Shown here in pieces: positions 40,410 to 45,293 of a DNA stretch of 45,293 bases. The stretch's first letter is position 1; every line of letters begins with the position of its first letter. Both the position numbers and the translations under genes were made by a program. Source of the DNA: a virus. The notes beneath the pieces are model-generated. The model saw only the letters and a program-made list of their open reading frames with translations. It did no database searches and was not told where the DNA came from. Location: IMG/VR virus record IMGVR_UViG_3300033148_005717, positions 1 through 45,293 of that record. One strand, written 5' to 3'.

Positions 40410-40734
40410 TCGTGCGCCTCGCTTCGGGGTGTTGGCGGAGTTCCCTCAGAAATAAATCTGCATTCACTTCATCGCTATGCAAAATCACTTCATGGTTGGG
40501 ATCTAATATGCCAAACAACCATCCGTTATAGAATATCATCATGGTATATGGTTTTATATTGACTTCGCCCCCTTGCTCTGGTTTAACTTTGATGGTTTTA
40601 CTGCGCCCATTAACAATCATTTGCCATTTGCCGAATGATTTATTGACTGTCTTATCGGGAATATTGCAGGGTTGCCAACTGCCACCTTTTTTATTGAGTA
40701 TGTCAACTGCTTTTGATAAAATCGCTTGGCTCAT
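40402..40734 (-). CDS. Hypothetical protein
   Basis: 110 residues, strong RBS GGAGGGG. Contains KWQMIVNGRSKTIKVKPEQ and a beta-rich middle. The frame stays open upstream to an ATA at 40827 behind AAGGAGGT (extra 31 residues, ITEFPITDLEVSTIFCRVG...), so a longer form or a leader is possible. Confidence 0.5.
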   Translation of the reverse strand: MSQAILSKAVDILNKKGGSWQPCNIPDKTVNKSFGKWQMIVNGRSKTIKVKPEQGGEVNIKPYTMMIFYNGWLFGILDPNHEVILHSDEVNADLFLRELRQHPEARRTSE

Positions 40735-40856
40735 ATCCCCTCCTATCTTCCGGGCCGGGGCGGTGATGACCCCGACCCTGCAAAAAATGGTGCTAACTTC
40801 TAAATCAGTTATTGGAAACTCGGTTATCTTTCCCTTTACCTCCTTTCTGTTTACGG

Positions 40857-41450
40857 TTATTCTTCCATCCTGAAATTTGGCTCATCCCAAAAGGCAATTA
40901 CAAAACGAGTGTTGCTGTTTTTGATTCGGACAGACAAAAACGGATCGGGTTTTATTGCCCTATAGTCCGAAACCTCAAAGACTAAATCGTCGGGCCGGTC
41001 AAATGTTCGTATAACTGTTTCAGCTTTCTTGAGAGCGTGACCAGGAATGGCATGGTCGTAAACCTTCCAGCGGCCACTCCTGTCTTTTTGGCGTAAGGGT
41101 TTCCAAACGAGTTGTTGTGCGGAATTTGTAAACCTCGATTTTAGATATTTCTCTACGTGTTCGGTATTGTAGACAAATATCTTCTGTTGTTTTAGACACC
41201 GCTTGAGCAGTTCGTCGGCTACAATGGGACTGTCAACGCCGACACTTTCACTTAAAGCCAGATATTCGTCGTCCACTACGACAGATACCTCTTGAGCTTT
41301 GGGTTTATCGACTTTTTCGGGGGGATACCAATTTTCTTGACCGGGTGTAGTATGGTAAAAACCTGCCCGTAACTGTTGTCCTCGCATCATTCTGTATAAC
41401 ATTTCCGGTTCCGTTGCGAAGCTTGGCTTCTTCGCAAACAATGCTGCCAT
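40857..41450 (-). CDS. Hypothetical early protein
   Basis: 197 residues; RBS GAGG. N-terminal MAALFAKKPSFATEPEML, acidic middle (VSVVVDDEYLALSES) and C-terminal beta region. No family recognised; sits between the replication and recombination modules. Confidence 0.5.
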   Translation of the reverse strand: MAALFAKKPSFATEPEMLYRMMRGQQLRAGFYHTTPGQENWYPPEKVDKPKAQEVSVVVDDEYLALSESVGVDSPIVADELLKRCLKQQKIFVYNTEHVEKYLKSRFTNSAQQLVWKPLRQKDRSGRWKVYDHAIPGHALKKAETVIRTFDRPDDLVFEVSDYRAIKPDPFLSVRIKNSNTRFVIAFWDEPNFRMEE

Positions 41451-41469
41451 TTTTACCTCCTCTTTCTTT

Positions 41470-41673
41470 TTACGGTTCAGCCTTGCCGATTGCGTCGGCC
41501 GTTGGCGGTATTATTATTGGCATATTTTCCAACGCTTCCGCAATGCGGGTAAGCTGGTAGGCGATGTCGAGTTTTGCGAATGTCTCCTGAACTGTTCTAT
41601 AGTTTTCTGCATCATTAAGATCGGCATCACTCTCTATTGTTGACATAATTGACTGCATTTCTTCTTTATCCAT
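41470..41673 (-). CDS. Hypothetical acidic protein
   Basis: 67 residues from ATG 41673 (GGAG seven bases before). Helical acidic N-terminus, then TRIAEALENMPIIIPPTADA. The TTG at 41685 overlaps the RBS and is rejected. Confidence 0.5.
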   Translation of the reverse strand: MDKEEMQSIMSTIESDADLNDAENYRTVQETFAKLDIAYQLTRIAEALENMPIIIPPTADAIGKAEP

Positions 41674-41689
41674 CTTGTTCTCCAATCCG

Positions 41690-42000
41690 GCTTGGGGGCG
41701 AGGTGCGCACTCATCATCCCGATTAGGAAATCTACTCGCCCCCGTTGCCGGTTATCCGACGTGGGGATGGGGCACCTTCAATGCGAAGATCAAAGGGTTG
41801 TATCCCCATCCCGTTGCCGGTAGTTTGCGGGTCAAGGCAGAAGCCCCGGACGGTTATTTTTATAACCGGAACGATACCCACGCTTGCTCGGTATAACTAC
41901 CTACCCGGTATCGGAAAACATATCCAATATGTTCTCGGCGAGTATTCTCGGCTTTTACAATCAGCCATATCCGGGCAACTTCTGCTGCGCTCTCGACCCT
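41690..42000 (-). ncRNA. Candidate structured noncoding RNA
   Basis: No usable ORF with a start and RBS on either strand, but many stems: 41694-41702 with 41735-41743 (9 bp), 41764-41772 with 41804-41812 (9 bp), 41851-41857 with 41862-41868 (7 bp, 4-base loop), 41872-41878 with 41907-41913 (7 bp), 41919-41923 with 41927-41931, 41939-41942 with 41947-41950. On the minus strand CCG-GCAA-CGG, a GNRA-capped mini hairpin, precedes each 9-bp stem, 69 bases apart. Strand is inferred from the surrounding operon and the GNRA loops. Pseudogene remnants are an alternative. Confidence 0.5.
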
Positions 42001-42016
42001 ATTCAGTTGTTAAAGA

Positions 42017-42252
42017 TCAATCTTCGCAAAAAACTGCAATTTGCGTTTTTCGAGAATTAAGCTCAACCCCAAGTTCTTGCAATTTTTTAGCATCATTCTC
42101 ATTTAAGTCTCTTAATAACAGTTTGTTGGCGGGGGGCCAAAGAATCCCACGGTAATCTCATTTAAAAGAATATCAACATGCCCCGAATTACTTTTCACGG
42201 AAACCTCAACAACGGGTCCAATTTCCCCTTCTGCTGATTTGAACAAAGCCAT
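42017..42252 (-). CDS. Small early protein interrupted by frameshift at C6 run
   Basis: ATG 42252 with AAAGGAG. Frame 0 reads MALFKSAEGEIGPVVEV to ITVGFFG and stops at 42112. At the C6 run (42131-42136 on the plus strand) the -1 frame continues as PPANKLLLRDLNEND...KKLQELGVELNSR to a TGA at 42017, which reads as the natural end of the same protein. Either a programmed -1 shift on the run, a sequencing indel or a broken gene. About 78 residues if joined. Confidence 0.5.
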
Positions 42253-42269
42253 CACATTCTCCTTTCTTT

Positions 42270-42295
42270 CACTGGCGGCGTAGTCACCGCCAGTG
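42270..42295 (-). promoter_or_regulatory. 9-bp hairpin upstream of RBS
   Basis: CACTGGCGG pairs perfectly with CCGCCAGTG, 8-base loop, ending about 8 bases before AAAGGAG of the next gene. Possible RNase processing or translational control site. Confidence 0.5.
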
Positions 42296-42395
42296 TATTC
42301 GGGGTTAAAGATCAAAAATATTTGCCGCCTCCGCCGCCGTCGCCGCTACCGGAACCGTAGCCCGACTTTCCCGCCGCCCCCTCGGTCGGCAGGGG

Positions 42396-42800
42396 TTAAA
42401 ATGGTAGATCGCTATCCTCTTCTGGGGCTGTGGGTGGGGTAGGATTGTTATTCTCAAGTGGTTTGAATTTTTTAGGGTCGGGATAGTTACTACCTTCATA
42501 TTGACGGTTCTTTACGAATACCCTTAGAAGGGTTCCCTTATATGGTGTGAGATCCCCCTCTTTGTCGGGCATTCCAAGAGCTTCTTTGAATTGTTTTGCC
42601 ATCCAGAGAAAATCTTTGTTGTGTGATAAATTAACCCATGCTGGTCGCTCCGAATCGGCAAAGTTTAATTCGATTTCCGTGTAATCGTTTCCGTTTTTAT
42701 CTTGCTTGGTTTTAAAGTCGATAAAAACCATTTCATACCAATCGGCAATAATGGGAGGAAAATCCCCACTCTTGACGTTACTCGTATCAGGCAGACTCAT
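42396..42800 (-). CDS. SSB-like single-stranded DNA-binding protein (DUF669-like)
   Basis: 134 residues. OB-like beta pattern (YTEIELNFADSERPAWVNL, TPYKGTLLRVFVKNRQY) and an acidic tail ending EEDSDLPF, the SSB C-terminal tip used to bind partners. Next to a Sak4-like gene, as in phage recombination modules. In frame after the TAA, 42312-42395 encodes a Gly-rich stretch. Confidence 0.7.
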   Translation of the reverse strand: MSLPDTSNVKSGDFPPIIADWYEMVFIDFKTKQDKNGNDYTEIELNFADSERPAWVNLSHNKDFLWMAKQFKEALGMPDKEGDLTPYKGTLLRVFVKNRQYEGSNYPDPKKFKPLENNNPTPPTAPEEDSDLPF

Positions 42801-43740
42801 TGTTACCTCCGTTCTTTGCTTTTATTCTTAAATGTTGCAAATATGCTTCAAGGTTAATGATAGATGCTTTGTCGATGTCGTGAAAGTTCAAGTGTTTTTT
42901 ACGGCTTGCCAATACACGCTTGTCTTCGTTGAACTTATCAATTTTATTATCCGAAAGATAAGCTTCACCTTTAAGGCAGGCTGTTATAAGGGCATCCTGG
43001 GTTTGTTGTTTGTTGCTGTTACCAGAGTAGAATGCTTTAATGAGGTTTTCGTAGGCTTCTTCGCCGGTTTTCCCCATCGGGATTCTTGATGGTAAGGCTA
43101 TGCGACTACCAGCTTCCAACGTTAAATCGCCCTCAGTGTAAATCCAACGTTGTCTTCCCTCTTTACGAAGCATAAGAATCATATCAACCGCTGAATGGAC
43201 GATGTTTTTGGCACTATCGTTTAACGTGTCCTTCCATGCTGTTTGGGGTTCTGAATTATCTTTGGTGATGGTTGTTTCTTTTAGATGCGATATTAAAATT
43301 AGTCCCATTGGCAACCTTGCCAGTTTAATAAGAACTTCTCTCATGCGACGCTCAAAAAGTTCTTTACCCGTTCCGTAGGCCAGTTTACCCTTATGCAAAG
43401 TAATGCCATCGTTTTCTTGAACGATGCCATCAATAATGATATTCTGAGCATTATCTATGGTGTCTACTACGAGCGTTTGAAAGCCCATAGTATCTTTTGA
43501 TAACTCCTGATAAATCCAGTCGAAATCGGTATGGTATCGCATAACATAGGGGTTATCGTTGGGGTAATTAGGGTGCGTCCAATGGTCGAGCTCTCTCCCC
43601 CCCTGTCCGGGTTCCGTTAAAATAAACAATGGTTTCGGGAACTTTGAAGCCAAGTCGGTTTTTCCAATTTTAGGCGGTCCCGAAAATTCGATTGTTTGTT
43701 CATGTAATTCTTTTTTGGGTTTAGTTTTTGCTATTGGCAT
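42787..43740 (-). CDS. Sak4-like recombinase / AAA_24 ATPase
   Basis: 317 residues. Walker A GPPKIGKTDLA, Walker B TLVVDTID, then LARLPMGLILISHLKE: the RecA-core pattern of Sak4/AAA_24 phage single-strand annealing ATPases. Pairs with the downstream SSB-like protein (14-bp overlap). Likely mediates phage DNA recombination. Confidence 0.8.
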   Translation of the reverse strand: MPIAKTKPKKELHEQTIEFSGPPKIGKTDLASKFPKPLFILTEPGQGGRELDHWTHPNYPNDNPYVMRYHTDFDWIYQELSKDTMGFQTLVVDTIDNAQNIIIDGIVQENDGITLHKGKLAYGTGKELFERRMREVLIKLARLPMGLILISHLKETTITKDNSEPQTAWKDTLNDSAKNIVHSAVDMILMLRKEGRQRWIYTEGDLTLEAGSRIALPSRIPMGKTGEEAYENLIKAFYSGNSNKQQTQDALITACLKGEAYLSDNKIDKFNEDKRVLASRKKHLNFHDIDKASIINLEAYLQHLRIKAKNGGNNESA

Positions 43741-43749
43741 TTTCTTTTC

Positions 43750-43857
43750 CTATCCTATGCTCCACCATCCGAGCCACGGCCCGAATATCAGGGCAGTTAT
43801 GCAGCCAGCAAATAAAAATGCGGCTACGATTAACAGAAACCACTCAAATTTACTCAT
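43750..43857 (-). CDS. 35-residue membrane protein
   Basis: ATGA overlap with the previous gene; MSKFEWFLLIVAAFLFAGCI then another hydrophobic stretch ending GPWLGWWSIG. Tiny membrane protein with a Cys; function unknown. Confidence 0.5.
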   Translation of the reverse strand: MSKFEWFLLIVAAFLFAGCITALIFGPWLGWWSIG

Positions 43858-44051
43858 TGTCCCTCCTTGATAATTTTGTTTATGGCGTCGGCGATTTTTT
43901 TAGCCTCATTCGCCAACATGATAACTTTATACTTAACTATCTGCCCGCTCCGAGATTGATCAAACTCCCGCAAAAACCCGACCACCTCGTTTTGTGCTTT
44001 TTCTGCATTCGTCAATAACTTTTTGGCCGGTTTGGATATAAGGTTAATCAT
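43854..44051 (-). CDS. Hypothetical helical protein
   Basis: 65 residues from ATG 44051 (ATGA overlap). Helical, basic; sequence around NEAKKIADAINKIIKEG. No family recognised. Confidence 0.5.
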   Translation of the reverse strand: MINLISKPAKKLLTNAEKAQNEVVGFLREFDQSRSGQIVKYKVIMLANEAKKIADAINKIIKEGQ

Positions 44052-44239
44052 GTCGCCTCTAATTCTTCTTGTTCGTAGTATGTGAACCGCCCGCATCGGT
44101 GGCATTCGCCGTTAAACGGATCGACGGTTCCCTCGTATTCACAATGCGGGCAATCGCCAAACGGTTCTTCGTCGGGGCCGTGTCCGGACAACCTTTCCAA
44201 ATACCGATCAAGCCCAGCCATCGGATCGTCGTTACTCAT
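44048..44239 (-). CDS. Small zinc-ribbon protein
   Basis: 63 residues. GDCPHCEYEGTVDP and GECHRCGRF give a four-cysteine ribbon. Coupled both sides by ATGA. Confidence 0.55.
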   Translation of the reverse strand: MSNDDPMAGLDRYLERLSGHGPDEEPFGDCPHCEYEGTVDPFNGECHRCGRFTYYEQEELEAT

Positions 44240-44349
44240 ATCTCTCCCCTTCTAAGCCAGTCCCGATAGATTTTGGCCGCATCAATTTCATTGTCAAATC
44301 TACCCAAGTGGCGATTTTTACCGTTAACGGGTTTAAATGTCTCTTTCAT
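44236..44349 (-). CDS. 37-residue AP2-like fragment
   Basis: ATG 44349 after AAAGGAGGG, coupled at both ends. GKNRHLGRFDNEIDAAKIYR resembles the end of an AP2 DNA-binding domain (HLGxFDxExxAAxAYD). Probably a remnant or minimal domain. Confidence 0.45.
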   Translation of the reverse strand: MKETFKPVNGKNRHLGRFDNEIDAAKIYRDWLRRGEI

Positions 44350-44657
44350 AGACTACCCTCCTTTAGCCACTTTTTCATGTCCTCAAGCCAAAGCCAGAGC
44401 GCGAGGACGTGGGGGATGTCTGGGGAATAATAAGAGAACAACACCTTTATAAACCAATTACGATAGCATCTCTTCTTTTTAGCTTTAAAGATCGGACAAC
44501 CAAAGCATAAGTGGTCTGAGCGTTTATCAACTCTTGCTTCTTGGCAAAAAGGACAACTATCAAAATCGCTATCCCATTCATACTCAAAAGTTAAATGTTC
44601 CAGTTTCTTCTGCGTATCTCGACACGCTTTCACCCAATCGGGTTTAGTGTTAGGCAT
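44346..44657 (-). CDS. Cys-rich early protein
   Basis: 103 residues from ATG 44657 (GGGGGAGG). DSCPFCQEARVDKRSDHLCFGCPIF is a likely zinc site; C-terminus aromatic. Function unknown. Confidence 0.5.
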   Translation of the reverse strand: MPNTKPDWVKACRDTQKKLEHLTFEYEWDSDFDSCPFCQEARVDKRSDHLCFGCPIFKAKKKRCYRNWFIKVLFSYYSPDIPHVLALWLWLEDMKKWLKEGSL

Positions 44658-45024
44658 CGGGCGCCTCCCCCGCAATACCGACATCAATTAAATCAGACTC
44701 AAATTCCTTACCGCATTCCTTGCAAATCAACGCACCGTTGCGATAGGCCATGATCGAGTGTTCCCTGCCAGTATTCAGGCATTGAAGCCTTATTTCTGGC
44801 TTGCCATCGATTTCAATCCAGATTACGAGGTGGCTTTTCTGGATGAATCCAGTAGCCAGCAACCGCCGATTGCCGCTTTCTTCTGCGGCAAGCGTTTCGG
44901 GCAAAATAGTTCTTGACTTTTCAGGAATAGCTGTCGATATTGGGGTTGAGGCTTTCGCCTCGTTGCTATTGGTGCCGCCTTCAGGTGTCTGGCCGGGGGC
45001 GGCTATTTTTTCATCGGGTTTCAT
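44650..45024 (-). CDS. First gene of right early operon, CxxC protein
   Basis: 124 residues, RBS AAAGGAG. Disordered Pro/Thr/Ser N-terminus, then a beta domain and LICKECGKEF. Lies just after an intrinsic terminator, so its expression may require antitermination. Confidence 0.5.
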   Translation of the reverse strand: MKPDEKIAAPGQTPEGGTNSNEAKASTPISTAIPEKSRTILPETLAAEESGNRRLLATGFIQKSHLVIWIEIDGKPEIRLQCLNTGREHSIMAYRNGALICKECGKEFESDLIDVGIAGEAPDA

Positions 45025-45038
45025 AGTATTCTCCTTTC

Positions 45039-45082
45039 AAAAAAAACGGGGATACCCCCTCCGTTACCGGCGGAGTATCCCC
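45039..45082 (-). terminator. Leader terminator / attenuator of right early operon
   Basis: On the minus strand GGGGATAC pairs with GTATCCCC round an inner CTCCG/CGGAG stem, followed by G and eight T (45046-45039), then immediately by the RBS of the first early gene. Either shields the phage from host transcription or is a regulated attenuator. Confidence 0.7.
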
Positions 45083-45090
45083 TATCGCTC

Positions 45091-45134
45091 GTCAGAGCTG
45101 ACAAAATGTTAGATGTGTTTTGTGATATTATCAC
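45091..45134. promoter_or_regulatory. Right-end operator region
   Basis: GTCAGAGCTGAC (45091-45102) is the inverted counterpart of 601-612; GTGATATTATCAC (45122-45134) is a perfect 13-bp palindrome. An early leftward promoter is expected here; TTGCAC with a weak -10 is the best I see. Confidence 0.4.
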
Positions 45135-45179
45135 CTCCCCTCTCAAAAAGTGTGCAACAGTTAGTTGACAGAACGCTAA

Positions 45180-45198
45180 ATAATATATCTTATAGGAC
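45180..45198. repeat. Right 19-bp direct repeat, putative attR core
   Basis: Exact copy of 96-114. Joining the left flank to the right flank through one copy gives a predicted empty site: ACATAA-TATATC-TTATAGGAC followed by TAAG. Sequence 45199-45293 would be host DNA; no gene is recognisable in those 95 bases. Confidence 0.75.
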
Positions 45199-45293
45199 TA
45201 AGAAAAAATCAGACAATCCAGGGGATCTCAGCTGAACCCTCTTTTGGAATAGGAATTACAAGAGAATCGGCCGGCGGCCAGCTTTCCAAAAAT

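Noticed and set aside
41745-42155. Plus-strand ORF (136 codons) over the structured RNA candidate
   Set aside because: Opposite to the operon, low-quality composition, no RBS, and it covers the antisense of a real gene.
42305-42499. Minus-strand ORF (64 codons) across the end of the SSB-like gene
   Set aside because: Out-of-frame shadow, no RBS, biased composition.

Overview
The window reads as one 45.1 kb temperate tailed-phage genome with short flanks. A perfect 19-bp direct repeat lies exactly 95 bases from each end (96-114 and 45180-45198) and looks like attL and attR. Between the repeats is a podovirus-type genome: small and large terminase, a portal of about 600 residues, a scaffold-like protein, an N4-gp56-family major capsid protein, tail adaptors, a tail nozzle-like protein, internal virion proteins, fibres and a lysis cassette. 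No integrase, DNA polymerase, replicative helicase, tRNA gene or CRISPR array is recognisable. The host is a Gram-negative-type bacterium: there is a lipobox lipoprotein, Sec signal peptides and LPS-type glycosyltransferases. Protein style (threonine/aspartate-rich tails, DNRLRE-type secreted domain) weakly suggests the FCB or a deltaproteobacterial lineage; this is inference only.

Layout. 1-2340: left-end control region with an excisionase-like protein beside attL, an operator cluster, a lipoprotein operon under a consensus sigma70 promoter, and a rightward HTH-protein operon. 2340-6003: leftward operon of 13 small genes, mostly unknown, several zinc-binding, one made of six 24-residue repeats. 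6069-33903: rightward late operon. Between the terminase genes it carries an AlaRS-like small protein, a radical SAM enzyme, two glycosyltransferases and a methyltransferase; two more glycosyltransferases flank the capsid gene. The late operon ends with two signal-peptide-bearing fibre-like proteins, an amidase endolysin, a holin-like protein, a papain-fold peptidase and an intrinsic terminator. 33924-45024: leftward early/replication operon with phosphoesterase, Hjc-like nuclease, RNA ligase, many small zinc proteins, an O-like replication initiator, an SSB-like protein and a Sak4-like recombinase.

The strongest candidates for something new are: (1) integrase-free integration at a site with Xer/tyrosine-recombinase core geometry; (2) a noncoding, hairpin-rich stretch at 41690-42000 with two repeated GNRA-capped units, a candidate structured RNA; (3) the radical SAM/glycosyltransferase cassette woven into the virion operon; (4) genes with good Shine-Dalgarno sequences but AUU or AUA in place of a normal start (terminase large subunit; a 139-residue gene at 37391-37810); (5) gene-junction sequences (RBS plus start) repeated at several unrelated small genes, as if small ORFs were exchanged or duplicated through them. 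Several out-of-frame overlaps and one frameshift in a C6 run also deserve checking.
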